From Calothrix sp. PCC 7507 (lineage in GTDB: Bacteria > Cyanobacteriota > Cyanobacteriia > Cyanobacteriales > Nostocaceae): a stretch of DNA of 64,000 nucleotides. Each line of letters opens with the position of its first letter. Within the stretch, counting starts at the first letter, position 1. Below, piece after piece: positions 1 to 8,761 of this stretch. Below the pieces are notes generated by a model. It did not search any database and had not been told where the DNA came from. It worked only from the letters and a program-made list of their open reading frames with translations. A program made the position numbers and the translations under genes. The stretch is from contig NC_019682.1 in NCBI RefSeq assembly GCF_000316575.1, positions 2,168,001 through 2,232,000 of the forward strand, in the 5' to 3' direction.

Positions 1-1888
1 CAGTAGCGATCGCTCTGGCTGTTAGTTGGTGATCACCTGTGATCATCACGGGGCGAATCCCAGCTTCGCGGCACTCTTGAACTGCTGCCCTCACCTCCGG
101 ACGTGGCGCGTCTAACATGCCCACTAATCCCAACCACACCAAGTCATCCTCGGATGTCTCTTCAGACCCTGCTGGGGGGATTTCCGAGAGGGGTTTATAG
201 GCAAATCCTAGCACTCGCAAACCCTTACTGGCCATGATATCGTTTTCTGCCAGAATTTGACTCCGCTGTGCTTCTGTCAGAGGGACTGAGCGATCGCCCA
301 AATGAATCTGAGTGCAACGCGCCAGGGTTAACTCTGGTGAACCTTTGGTAAACATCAAGTAATTTTCAGATTGCAGAAAGCCAGCAATTACTGGATCAAC
401 ATCTGCTATGGGTGATGTCCCTGATGCGACTGCCTCCACCTGAGCAATCACGCTCATCCGCTTGCGTTCTGAAGAAAAGGGGAACTCAGCGACTCTTGGT
501 AATTTACTGCTCCACTGGTCTTTTTCAATTCCGGCTTTCCCTGCCAAGGTTAACAATGCGCCCTCTGTAGGATCTCCTAGAATCGCCCACTCTCCTTGTT
601 CTTTCTGCAACACTGAATCATTGCAAATAGCACAGGCGACAACCAAAGCGGAGATTTCTGGATACTCATCTACAGCAACTTTTTGCTCATTCGATAGAAA
701 ATCCCCTGTAGGATTATAACCTTCGCCGATGACGCGAAACGATTTATTGTTCGTATAAACCGACTGCACCACCATTTTGTTCTGAGTGAGGGTGCCAGTT
801 TTATCTGAGCAGATAGTCGTCACAGAACCCAAAGTTTCTACCGCTGGCAGCTTGCGAATCAAGGCATGTTGGCGTACCATGCGCTGAGTTCCCAGTGCCA
901 GAGTCACGGTGATCACTGCTGGCAAACCTTCTGGGACTACAGCCACCGCCATACTCAAAGAAACTTCCAAGAGTTCTTGGATGTTGCCAAAGCCTCGTGC
1001 CTGGATGACACCGCCAACAACAACGATCGCTACTAAAATTAAGGAACCTGTCACCAGAACATTCCCTAGTTGCGTCATTCGCTGCTGTAGAGGTGTCGGT
1101 TCACTCTCCACCGACTGCAACATGGCGGCAATTTTGCCTAGTTCTGTTTTCATCCCGGTGTGAGCCACCAGAACTTTAGCTCGTCCTTGGACGACTTCGG
1201 TACCTTGAAAAACTAAATTAATGCGATCGCCTAAATCTGTTTCTTCAGGTAAAACTATTGTGGCTTGCTTATTAACTGCTTCCGCTTCACCCGTCAGCGC
1301 CGACTCCCGGACTTGCAAATTCGATTGTTCAATCAAGCGCCCATCTGCAGCTATCTGCACCCCAGCTTCCAGCAGCATCACATCCCCTGGGACTAGTTCC
1401 TTGGCTGCTACTTCTAACAGTTTGCCGTTGCGGAGTACTCGTACCAAAGGGGAGGCTAATTTTTTCAGCGCTGCGAGGGCTTGTTCGGCGCGGGTTTCTT
1501 GGACGTAGCCAAGGATGCCATTGAGGATGACAATGGCCATGATGGCGACTGTGTCTTTGAATGGTACTTCACCAGGCTTTAATGTGCCTCCTTGCCAAGC
1601 CAGGAAGTCTAAAAACCCAGAAATTAGGGCGACGCCAATCAGCATCAACAACATAATGTTTTTGAACTGATCTAGTAGAATCTCCCAATTGCTGCGGCCA
1701 CCATGTTCTTCGAGTTCGTTGAGGCCGTACTTTTGCGATCGCACTTCAACTTCTTGGGATGTTAAGCCACTGTCTGCGTTACTATCAAGCAGGTCTAGCG
1801 CTTTATTAACTTCCAAATTATGCCAAACGGCAGCGGCATCTTCTCCTGACGGAGACGCTTTGCGAACAGGCAGAGAATTAGCAGACAT
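1..1888 (-). CDS. Cation-transporting P-type ATPase (Ca2+-ATPase/PMR1 type), C-terminus outside the window
   Basis: This is a membrane pump that uses ATP, through a phospho-aspartate intermediate, to move cations, probably Ca2+. Read on the minus strand from an ATG at 1886-1888, it shows the cation-ATPase N-terminal domain, two membrane hairpins, a TGE actuator motif near residue 199, the PEGLP ion-site motif near residue 318 and the DKTGTLT phosphorylation motif with its Asp near residue 362. The TGDH hinge motif lies right at the window edge. About 629 residues are visible; roughly 900 would be typical, so the last membrane helices are missing. The first dozen residues are encoded by a dispersed repeat (separate entry). 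PEGLP and overall order favour the type IIA Ca2+ subgroup; Na+ or Mn2+ transport cannot be excluded. Confidence 0.93.
   Translation of the reverse strand, partial: MSANSLPVRKASPSGEDAAAVWHNLEVNKALDLLDSNADSGLTSQEVEVRSQKYGLNELEEHGGRSNWEILLDQFKNIMLLMLIGVALISGFLDFLAWQGGTLKPGEVPFKDTVAIMAIVILNGILGYVQETRAEQALAALKKLASPLVRVLRNGKLLEVAAKELVPGDVMLLEAGVQIAADGRLIEQSNLQVRESALTGEAEAVNKQATIVLPEETDLGDRINLVFQGTEVVQGRAKVLVAHTGMKTELGKIAAMLQSVESEPTPLQQRMTQLGNVLVTGSLILVAIVVVGGVIQARGFGNIQELLEVSLSMAVAVVPEGLPAVITVTLALGTQRMVRQHALIRKLPAVETLGSVTTICSDKTGTLTQNKMVVQSVYTNNKSFRVIGEGYNPTGDFLSNEQKVAVDEYPEISALVVACAICNDSVLQKEQGEWAILGDPTEGALLTLAGKAGIEKDQWSSKLPRVAEFPFSSERKRMSVIAQVEAVASGTSPIADVDPVIAGFLQSENYLMFTKGSPELTLARCTQIHLGDRSVPLTEAQRSQILAENDIMASKGLRVLGFAYKPLSEIPPAGSEETSEDDLVWLGLVGMLDAPRPEVRAAVQECREAGIRPVMITGDHQLTARAIAT
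1842..1870. repeat. Dispersed palindromic repeat inside the ATPase coding sequence
   Basis: This segment (ctcctgacggagacgc core) belongs to the same family as 59908-59935 and, in the opposite orientation, 57227-57253. The other copies differ at only a few positions. Here it is read in frame and encodes roughly residues 7-16 of the P-type ATPase. Confidence 0.7.
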
Positions 1889-2103
1889 CTTGTAGGTTAC
1901 AGGAAACGGTTACAAACTCTGATCATAATTTAGTGATGGCTGGAAAACCATCAACTAAAGTTACATTAGAGATATTGCCAAACTAAATGATTGTAAGTGT
2001 GATTCCTGAAGTTTGCCAATTTTTATCTCTTGTGGTGTTATGTATTATTATTTAGATAATCGTCCCAATCAATACAAATTACTAATAATTCTGAGTATTA
2101 GTA

Positions 2104-3849
2104 GTGGGAAATTTGATCACACAGAAAGTACCACAATTTATTCTAGGCGTGCTAACCGGTTATATGGATATGCTTAATATGAGTTTTGTACTCCCCAGTA
2201 TGACCGTTAGTCAGATGTTTGGGCAAAGAACAATTCGACCGCTTAGTGCTGCTGCCTTGGGTGGCATTGCTTTCATCAAAGATAGACTCCTGGCGATAGA
2301 TACTGCTAAAGGGCACTTGTTGGAGATTGATCCCATCTCTGACAACAGCATAATCCTTAATCCCCACCAAGTCAGGGAATTTAGCGAGGCCACAGGTCTA
2401 GCCGTGTGGGAAGATACGCTATGGGTAACCCGTGGTAACGGTGTTTATTTGTGCAATCTTGCGTCACTAGGTTTAGAACATTTTGTTACATTGCCCCATC
2501 CGGCTGACGGCGTTGCTGTTTGGGAATCAACAGTCTATGTTAGCTGCCAAAAGCTAGGTTATATTCTGGTTTTTGACCGCGATACCCGCAAAGAGATTAC
2601 CAGATTTTATGCTCCAGGGGTGGGTGTGGAAAATTTGGTAGTCAGTCAAGAAACTCTTTGGGTGTGCGATCGCCTTGAGCAAACAGTCTACTCCATCGAC
2701 AGAGGCACTGGGGAAATTCAATTCAGTGTGTTGACACCCTTTGAATCACCTACAGGTATAGCCATACACAAAGATGCGGAAACAGGCAAGGAAAGTATTT
2801 ACATTGCCTACGCTGATGAGGAACCTTATATTCGGGATAATCCGAATGCTGACCCTAATCATGAATTAACCTACCGCGATCGGACTTTTATCCATCCCCT
2901 GCATTATCATTTCGAGCCAGATAAACGCTACGCCCTCTCCAATGGCTATCTCATCGAAATGTCCTATGCCGAGGAAATCTCCCCCTTGGAAGAGGTATAT
3001 ATACCAGACGTAGAATGGCGGATTGCTCTACCATCAGACACTGAACGCCAAAAGTTAAAACAGGTTGAACCCATCGGTGTACCGTTTACAGAAGAAGTCA
3101 TAGATGGGCAAAGAGTGGCAGTATTTAAATTTGATGCCCTCACCCCAGGTGAACGCCATATATTTGGTTGGAAAGCCCTGTTAGAAGTCCGAGGCATCAA
3201 ATATCGCATCACCCCCAGAGATGTAGAAGATATTCCCGAACTATTACCAGAATTTCAAACTCGCTACCTGGTGGATGATGACGACTTAGCAATGGATTCT
3301 GCCATTGTCCGCCGCGCCGCCCGTGACGCTATTGGTTCAGAAACCAACCTCCTGCGGAAAATGTACAGCATCCGCAACTACGTCTACGATGAGTTGTCCT
3401 ACGGCATTAAACCCTACATTGACACACCCGATATCGTCCTAGAACGGGGTGTTGGTTCCTGTGGCGAGTATGTGGGTGTTTTGCTAGCTTTATGTCGTTT
3501 AAATGGCATTCCTTGTCGCACCGTAGGTAGATATAAATGCCCCCAACATGGCGAACAGCATGGTGTCCCCCTGCAACCCGACTTTAATCACGTCTGGCTA
3601 GAATTCTATATCCCTGGTTTTGGCTGGTTGCCAATGGAATCAAATCCTGACGACGTAGGCAACAATGGTCCCTATCCCACCCGCTTTTTTATGGGTTTAT
3701 GCTGGTATCACATCGAAATTGGCAAAGGTGTCACCTTTGAAACTGTCAGCAGTCAAGGTGCAAGGCTCACTAAAGAAGATATTCCCATTGGCGATTTGGC
3801 GATTAATCACATTCGCTTTACAATTCTTAAAGAATTACCGCCGTTTTGA
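2104..3849 (+). CDS. Transglutaminase-like (papain-fold) protein with N-terminal propeller-like region
   Basis: This protein is probably a cysteine-protease-fold (transglut_core) enzyme of unknown substrate. Residues about 30-280 contain repeated short strands with alternating Trp/Gly and resemble an NHL/YVTN beta-propeller. Residues about 400-530 hold the transglutaminase core: the nucleophile Cys in GSCGEY (about 453), the His in NHVWLE (about 496) and the Asp in ESNPDD (about 514), all in the expected order and spacing. The first possible start is GTG at 2104; ATG codons at 2164, 2170 and 2179 are in frame, and 2164 is a credible alternative. No clear signal peptide is seen. It stands alone between a divergent ATPase gene and a mobile relic, so context gives no function. 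Confidence 0.85.
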   Translation: MGNLITQKVPQFILGVLTGYMDMLNMSFVLPSMTVSQMFGQRTIRPLSAAALGGIAFIKDRLLAIDTAKGHLLEIDPISDNSIILNPHQVREFSEATGLAVWEDTLWVTRGNGVYLCNLASLGLEHFVTLPHPADGVAVWESTVYVSCQKLGYILVFDRDTRKEITRFYAPGVGVENLVVSQETLWVCDRLEQTVYSIDRGTGEIQFSVLTPFESPTGIAIHKDAETGKESIYIAYADEEPYIRDNPNADPNHELTYRDRTFIHPLHYHFEPDKRYALSNGYLIEMSYAEEISPLEEVYIPDVEWRIALPSDTERQKLKQVEPIGVPFTEEVIDGQRVAVFKFDALTPGERHIFGWKALLEVRGIKYRITPRDVEDIPELLPEFQTRYLVDDDDLAMDSAIVRRAARDAIGSETNLLRKMYSIRNYVYDELSYGIKPYIDTPDIVLERGVGSCGEYVGVLLALCRLNGIPCRTVGRYKCPQHGEQHGVPLQPDFNHVWLEFYIPGFGWLPMESNPDDVGNNGPYPTRFFMGLCWYHIEIGKGVTFETVSSQGARLTKEDIPIGDLAINHIRFTILKELPPF

Positions 3850-3893
3850 ATGTATTTGGGTATGGTTCTCATCAACTACCCCGTTGTATAGAC

Positions 3894-4175
3894 GCTATCC
3901 ATTAGTCACATCTTTCTTAACAAACCTGGAATTCATTAAGTAGAGACTTTGACGGTTATACGGGAGAATTAAGGTTGATAAATAAACATGTGCATATCGA
4001 TGAAAAGGTGTTTGTACACCCTACAGTCCCACTCATTGCTCTAATCTGCCTGGTGAGCTAATTTCCAGGTGGCGGCGATATCATGCAATCGTCGCAATCC
4101 TCTCCAAATAGTCTTAACTCCTGGTTCTCCATCGCTTTTACGGCATAAAAAACCACGATGTGACTAATGGATAGC
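3894..4175 (-). mobile_element. Internally deleted IS4-family element (non-autonomous relic)
   Basis: A perfect 19-bp inverted repeat (gctatccattagtcacatc) bounds 282 bp, at 3894-3912 and 4157-4175. Reading leftward from the right end, the minus strand encodes a short peptide containing RKSDGEPGVKTIW and ending in WKLAHQAD before a TAG stop. This matches the C-terminal end typical of IS4-family transposases (GF-x-RK-x-DGEPG...TIW-x-G). The rest of the transposase, including the catalytic residues, is gone. The element is therefore a deletion derivative that could move only if a full-length relative acts in trans. It sits immediately before a broken hsdR gene. No target duplication was identified. 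Confidence 0.75.
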
Positions 4176-4177
4176 CC

Positions 4178-4675
4178 TTGAAAGAGGGGGGTAGGGGGTT
4201 AGGTTTTCCAGTCAAACAAGCTGGTGATGAAGAGGACGTGGAACACCAACAACATTTGCAATGGTTGCAGTCAACGGAATATTTAGTTGTGATTAGCGAA
4301 GCCCAAAATGAAGTTAAAACTTTTAAAGATTGGGGTTTAGATATAATTCCCCATCGTCAAATTATCAAAAGTCGCAATCTAGAAGAAGAATTTAAGAACG
4401 AAAAACACCCTTTCCGCCTTGCTATTGTCTGCGCCATGTGGTTGACAGGCTTTGATGTCCCCAGCCTTGCCACATTATATATAGATAAACCCTTACAAGG
4501 ACATACTCTCATCAAGCGATCGCTCGTGAAAACCGGGTCTACGAAGGCAAAAATAATGGCTTGTTAATTGATTACAACGGTATTTTAACAAGTCTCCGTG
4601 CTGCCCTTGCCAGATACGCTCACACAGAAGTAGGAAGCACAAACGAGAGTATAACACCTTACAACGACAACATCC
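4178..4675 (+). pseudogene. hsdR: Type I restriction enzyme HsdR subunit, decayed C-terminal fragment
   Basis: About 110 residues resemble the helicase part of type I restriction R subunits, with the motif MWLTGFDVPSLATLYIDKP followed by a GHTL segment. Immediately after this the frame breaks. At about 4511-4515 a missing base turns the expected QAIARENRVY helicase motif into another frame; shifting by one restores QAIARENRVYEGKNNGLLIDY and about 45 more residues that run to the tRNA-Thr gene. The nuclease domain, most of the helicase and the partner genes hsdM/hsdS are absent. The fragment lies between an IS4-type relic and the 3' end of tRNA-Thr, so it is probably the last trace of an acquired island. 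Confidence 0.8.
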
Positions 4676-4681
4676 CCACAA

Positions 4682-4753
4682 AGCCGATGACGGGATTTGA
4701 ACCCGTGGCCTGCTGATTACGAATCAGCTGCTCTACCACTGAGCCACATCGGC
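4682..4753 (-). tRNA. tRNA-Thr (anticodon CGU)
   Basis: The minus strand folds into a complete cloverleaf. The acceptor stem GCCGATG pairs with CATCGGC, the anticodon stem is GCTGA/TCAGC with loop TTCGTAA (anticodon CGT), and the T arm has the GGTTCAAATCC loop. The length is 72 nt with discriminator U; CCA is not encoded. The 3' end faces the hsdR relic. Confidence 0.95.
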
Positions 4754-4786
4754 GTACACAATCTAGAATTATAACATCACTTACTC

Positions 4787-5050
4787 ATGGTACAACCAAA
4801 TCCCAAAAATCGCCTCAACCCTGAACAATATGCTCGTCTCAAAGCAGAAATTGCTGCTCCCTATCGAGGTATCCGCAAATTTATCTATGTTGCTTGTGGT
4901 GCTTCTGGTTTCATCGGTGCATTCATCTTTTTCTTTAAACTACTCGCTGGACGAGATCTTGATAGTACCTTGCCTAACTTAGCACTCCAACTAGGCATCG
5001 TGGCTTTGATGGTATTTCTCTGGCGCTGGGAGCAGAGTCGGCAACGATGA
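4787..5050 (+). CDS. DUF3493 family small membrane protein
   Basis: This is an 87-residue protein with two predicted membrane helices, at about residues 33-51 and 62-80, preceded by a basic, soluble N-terminus that begins NPKNRLNPEQYARL. Length and pattern fit the DUF3493 family of cyanobacteria and plastids, some of whose plant members are linked to photosystem II assembly; that role is inference here. The ATG at 4787 is 33 bp from the end of the divergently oriented tRNA-Thr, leaving little room for a promoter outside that gap. Confidence 0.75.
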   Translation: MVQPNPKNRLNPEQYARLKAEIAAPYRGIRKFIYVACGASGFIGAFIFFFKLLAGRDLDSTLPNLALQLGIVALMVFLWRWEQSRQR

Positions 5051-5344
5051 TTATAGAGGGATCAAAGTAAAAAGGTCTGAAGACATAAATGTAATGATTA
5101 CTATTTACTACTATTACTTTATAGTTATTGAAGGAAAATCAATATTTTTTAGAAGCTGGAATATCAATGAGAGAAAAAATTAAAAAAACATTAGGAAATT
5201 GGAAAATGCCAAAATTTCTGAGAAACTAAAAAATGTTTAAACGGGGTCAGCCAATATAAAGACCCTGACCATAAATAGATAAATTCTAATGGGGATCAAC
5301 TAAATCATAAAGATCCCGAGTTTAATCAAACTTAGACTATTAAC

Positions 5345-5378
5345 AGCGCCAAGTTAACAAATTGTTAGCATTGGCGCT
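5345..5378 (+). terminator. Probable Rho-independent terminator
   Basis: The stem agcgccaa/ttggcgct (8 bp) with an 18-nt loop is followed by ttttgatttt on the plus strand. It could end transcription from the DUF3493 gene about 300 bp upstream. Confidence 0.5.
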
Positions 5379-5397
5379 TTTGATTTTCCAACTAATG

Positions 5398-5508
5398 GTC
5401 TGTTTCATTAATTTTGATGAATTCGTAGTAAGCACTTTAGTGCTTAAAATCTCGGACTAAAGTCCTGACTACGAAATTATTTCACCCCTGAGAACTAATG
5501 AAACAGAC
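5398..5508. repeat. Nested inverted repeat, MITE-like
   Basis: Outer arms gtctgtttcatta (5398-5410) and taatgaaacagac (5496-5508) form a perfect 13-bp inverted repeat. Inner arms cgtagt/actacg enclose two small palindromes (agcactttagtgct and ggactaaagtcc). The layout is that of a small non-autonomous element or RNA hairpin cluster. Confidence 0.6.
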
Positions 5509-5583
5509 GAATAGACCCCCACAGGCTGTTTACCGACAAAGAAGGAATGGAAATATATCTTCCCCAGTCCCCAGTCTCTATTT

Positions 5584-7275
5584 TTAAGGAACTGTTACTA
5601 AATAGGATGAAGTAATTGCCGGGGCGCGTCCAGCATTCACTAGTGCTTGGTAAACAAAAGCCGCAACTTCTGCCCTAGTGGCTTCACGATTAGGACTAAG
5701 CTGCTTGACTGTAGGATAGTTAATTACTAGTTGGCGCGCCGTTGCAGCAGCAACTGGGCCAACAGCATAATTAGGAATTTGGGCAGCATCGCTGTAGAAA
5801 GTCAACACATTCTGATTATTTGCAGTTAACCCCAAACCATTAGCTAAGGAAACTAACGCCTGCACTCTAGGAATTTGCTGCTGTGGTTTGAAATTACCAT
5901 CTGGATAGCCAGTGACAAATTGACTCTGGTAAGCAGATTTAATGGCAGCGTAAGCCCAAAAATTGCTTTGAACATCTTTAAAATCGATAGCTGTGCGTTT
6001 GGCTGCTGGTTTTAAAGCTTTGGTGACAATGGTGGCGAATTGAGCGCGTGTTACAGGCTCATTAGGTTTAAAGCTGCCATCAGGGAACCCTGCAATAATA
6101 TTTTGGGAGGCTAAAGCTTCGATGTAACCTTTTGCCCAGTAGCCTGCAGGAACATCTTTAAAGGCAACAGCACCACCAGAGGGTTGATCTACAGTTGCGG
6201 CGACAAAGTCTACTTGACCCAAAATCTTTTTCTGATCGATATCGTTGCCAACAGCAGCAATCCGGCTAGTTTTGGTAGAGTTGTTGACATCATAACGGGT
6301 GTTATTGCGTATGAGATTGCCACCAGGACTTGCATTAGTACCTAAATCAGGAGTAGCACTAACAGTCGCGACAACACCATCCCGCTTGTTGTTTTGAATG
6401 ACATTCTTACGGAGTACTGGCTTGGCTGTCTCGGAGATGAAAAGACCATCTTGGTTTTGGACAATTTGGTTTTCTATGATTAGGGGTGTGGAAGCACCAC
6501 CGATCGCTAGTCCAAAACCGGTATCCTGAAATAAGTTATTCCGGATTTCTCCCTGGGCTGATTTAGCGATGGAAATCCCATTGCCTTTGTTTTGCACAAA
6601 GATGTTACTTTCAACTTTGGGATTCCCTGTACCAGTGACAAAAACGCCTTCTCGGACGCTATTAGTAAAAGTATTGTTTCTAATCAGGGGATTAGACGAT
6701 TCCACCCATACACCAGTACCCCGTTGATTTGGGTTGGTGACAGTAAGACCGGCGATCGCTGTCCCATTTTCCGCCAAAATTGTAATATCCTGTCTGGCAA
6801 AGGTCTTACTAGTGTAGTAACCTCCACCTGTAATCAAGATCCCTTGGCCTTTGCTGGATTCATCACCCTGCAGCGTCACTCCTGGTTTCAGCAAAAGTGG
6901 GAAGGTTTCACCACTTTCTTTGTTATAGCTACCAGGAGCTAATTGAATAAATGTACCAGATTGGGCTTTACTGAGGGCGAAAGTAATTGTTTTGTAAGGC
7001 GCAGCCGCTGAGGCACCAGCGCCAGTGTCTGCACCAGTTGCGGGATTAACGTAAATCACTGCTGCAGTTACAGGAACTTGCGCTGTGAGAGTTGGAGCGA
7101 TACTGTCTTGGTGGGTGGCACCAGCATTTACTGCACCAGGTAATAAAATTGACCCACTAGAAGCAACCAACAAAGCCATGATTCCCACTGGCAAGGGTGA
7201 AGTAGATTTGAGGTGACTGCCAGAAAGAAAGCGAAGATGTTTCGCCACAGAAACGTGAAAACCCCGATATTTCAT
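5584..7275 (-). CDS. Exported DUF1565 beta-helix protein with C-terminal SLH domains
   Basis: This 563-residue protein is probably a cell-envelope protein. Residues 1-55 look like a long cyanobacterial signal peptide (hydrophobic stretch around residues 30-50). Residues about 70-330 form a DUF1565/right-handed parallel beta-helix region with repeated N-x-I/F turns, as in carbohydrate-binding or carbohydrate-cleaving beta-helix proteins. Residues about 370-545 hold S-layer-homology motifs (for example FKDVPAGYWAKGYIEAL and GYPDGNFKP), which tether proteins to peptidoglycan-linked polymers. Catalytic residues could not be assigned, so a structural or glycan-binding role is as likely as enzymatic activity. 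It is monocistronic. Confidence 0.85.
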   Translation of the reverse strand: MKYRGFHVSVAKHLRFLSGSHLKSTSPLPVGIMALLVASSGSILLPGAVNAGATHQDSIAPTLTAQVPVTAAVIYVNPATGADTGAGASAAAPYKTITFALSKAQSGTFIQLAPGSYNKESGETFPLLLKPGVTLQGDESSKGQGILITGGGYYTSKTFARQDITILAENGTAIAGLTVTNPNQRGTGVWVESSNPLIRNNTFTNSVREGVFVTGTGNPKVESNIFVQNKGNGISIAKSAQGEIRNNLFQDTGFGLAIGGASTPLIIENQIVQNQDGLFISETAKPVLRKNVIQNNKRDGVVATVSATPDLGTNASPGGNLIRNNTRYDVNNSTKTSRIAAVGNDIDQKKILGQVDFVAATVDQPSGGAVAFKDVPAGYWAKGYIEALASQNIIAGFPDGSFKPNEPVTRAQFATIVTKALKPAAKRTAIDFKDVQSNFWAYAAIKSAYQSQFVTGYPDGNFKPQQQIPRVQALVSLANGLGLTANNQNVLTFYSDAAQIPNYAVGPVAAATARQLVINYPTVKQLSPNREATRAEVAAFVYQALVNAGRAPAITSSYLVTVP

Positions 7276-7688
7276 TTTTTATGTCTGTGAAATGCTGAAT
7301 GACGGTACTTGAAACAAGATTGAAGCTAGCAACTGTCTAGCTGTCAAACTTATGCAAAACTATACCGGATCATCAGCACCCAATCAGCTAAATTCTTAAA
7401 TAAAAAAGACCAAAAAGCCGCGTTGATTTTACTAATTGTTACACTTTCTCAACTGTCATGTTTATTTTGGCGAGGGTTTGAGTCTTCATTTTGCAGAATT
7501 CAGGAGATAGGAGTCAGAATGCAGGAGATAGGAGTCAGAATTCAGGAACTTGAAATCTCCCAGTCTCCTGGCTCCCACGAACCCTAAATACTTTAAAACT
7601 CTCCCAGTGCCCTAATAAAAAGGAGAGCGTCGGAAGAGTGTTTGTAGTCAATTTTGTAATTTGTAAGCCTATCAGATTTACTTGGTTT
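7276..7688. other. 413-bp intergenic region
   Basis: No gene is seen. It contains the 21-bp tandem repeat at 7501-7542 and presumably the promoter of the SLH/beta-helix gene near 7276-7400. The rest is AT-rich spacer. Confidence 0.5.
7501..7547. repeat. 21-bp short tandem repeat, about two copies
   Basis: The unit caggagataggagtcagaat(g/t) occurs at 7501-7521 and 7522-7542, followed by a partial third copy. This is a typical short tandem repeat of Nostocales genomes. Confidence 0.8.
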
Positions 7689-7886
7689 TTAGTAAGCTAA
7701 AGTTTCTAAGGTTTCCCGCAGATACCGCTGTACCTGCTGTTCTAAGCGCAGTCCATGTAATTGAGTATCATGTTCTAGTTGCCAGCGTTGGAAACCAGAA
7801 CTAGCAGCGATCGCGTATTTGAGACTACTCCAGATTTCGCTGTCGTGGGCAAATGGGCGATCGCTAGACGCTTGAATTTGAGCCAT
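7689..7886 (-). CDS. Small conserved-looking hypothetical protein, 65 aa
   Basis: I do not recognise this family. It is a soluble 65-residue protein without Cys, membrane helix or signal peptide. Its second half (about residues 30-62) is rich in Gln, Leu and Arg and should form an amphipathic helix suited to protein contact. The ATG at 7886 is preceded by a purine-rich stretch (gaggaatgaag on the minus strand) that could serve as a ribosome binding site. It lies downstream of the 217-aa membrane protein on the same strand with a 66-bp gap, so co-transcription is possible. Confidence 0.55.
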   Translation of the reverse strand: MAQIQASSDRPFAHDSEIWSSLKYAIAASSGFQRWQLEHDTQLHGLRLEQQVQRYLRETLETLAY

Positions 7887-7952
7887 AGTTCTTCATTCCT
7901 CAGTTTAAAAAGCAAAAGTTATAGACGTTCCTATTTTGAGCAAATAATTTAC

Positions 7953-8606
7953 TTAATGCTGCTCAGGATCTGACTTTAAGGGTTCCTGGGAATCTTTGTT
8001 CATCCCTAACAGGGACTGAACTAACTGGGGCACAATTTGATTCACCCGCACCCCTAAAATTGTGAAATCTTGCTTAATCTTTTCTAAAGGTAATGGTTCT
8101 ATGGCTGCAAATTCTGTGTCATTAGTCACTAAAACTCTAACGATGCTCACGGGAATTTGCAAAAATAGATTGCTGGCGAGAAAGGCTAGAGAAGCCAACA
8201 GCAATCCCGCACTACGCCATTGGGGTAAGAACCTGGCAACATTTGACACCAGTGGCGCAACTTGGTAAATCTGCCATAGCACCCCCACTAATAGTATTGC
8301 TGTCGCAAGGGCCAACACGCGATTTAAATTTGTATTAATTAAACAAAGAATTTTTCGTTGCTGCTCAGTCAGATTTTCTGGTTTGAGCGCTACGCCCAAA
8401 ATAGCAAATATATAAAATGGGCGGCGAAATTGCATCCACAGTAGCGGGATCACGCCGATAGCAGCCACTAAAAATAGTTCCATCCACACTGGTAAGAGCG
8501 GCTCACCAATGGAGAGGAACAATAAGCACAGGAGCAATGAAATCGGCAACGTCGCCAATCCAGCGACGTGTATCCACAAAATAGGTTCAGAGCGAAATGA
8601 GGACAT
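7953..8606 (-). CDS. Low-complexity-tail type membrane protein, 217 aa
   Basis: This is a multi-pass membrane protein. Hydrophobic segments lie at about residues 10-32, 40-58, 98-118 and 132-155, and a cytoplasmic-looking tail starts near residue 165. The N-terminus (FRSEPILWIHVAGLA) and the QFRRPFYIF segment after the second helix match the family called low-complexity tail membrane protein in cyanobacterial annotations. The variable tail is short here, ending in acidic and polar residues. The function of that family is unknown. The gene is downstream of infB on the same strand with a 155-bp purine-rich gap. Confidence 0.65.
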   Translation of the reverse strand: MSSFRSEPILWIHVAGLATLPISLLLCLLFLSIGEPLLPVWMELFLVAAIGVIPLLWMQFRRPFYIFAILGVALKPENLTEQQRKILCLINTNLNRVLALATAILLVGVLWQIYQVAPLVSNVARFLPQWRSAGLLLASLAFLASNLFLQIPVSIVRVLVTNDTEFAAIEPLPLEKIKQDFTILGVRVNQIVPQLVQSLLGMNKDSQEPLKSDPEQH

Positions 8607-8761
8607 AGGGCAAGAAGAGGGGGGATCAAGACGAGGAGGGAGATGGGAAGAGGGGGAGAGGAGGGATGAGAAAATATTTCAAGTTTGCTGACTCAAAATT
8701 TAAATTCTCTCCCACTTCCTTCACTTCTCCACTCCTCTAATTCTCCACGCTTCCTGGCTCA

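Larger units (their letters stand above)
5051..5583. other. 533-bp intergenic region with three palindromic structures
   Basis: No credible gene is seen. The region contains two similar hairpin units 48 bp apart (5243-5270 and 5291-5318; each starts GGGG-T/A-TCA and closes with GACCC or GATCCC), a terminator-like hairpin at 5345-5378, and a nested inverted repeat at 5398-5508. Confidence 0.6.

Noticed and set aside
7501-7547. Possible CRISPR array
   Set aside because: The units are direct tandem copies without unique spacers; the same holds for all other heptamer arrays here.
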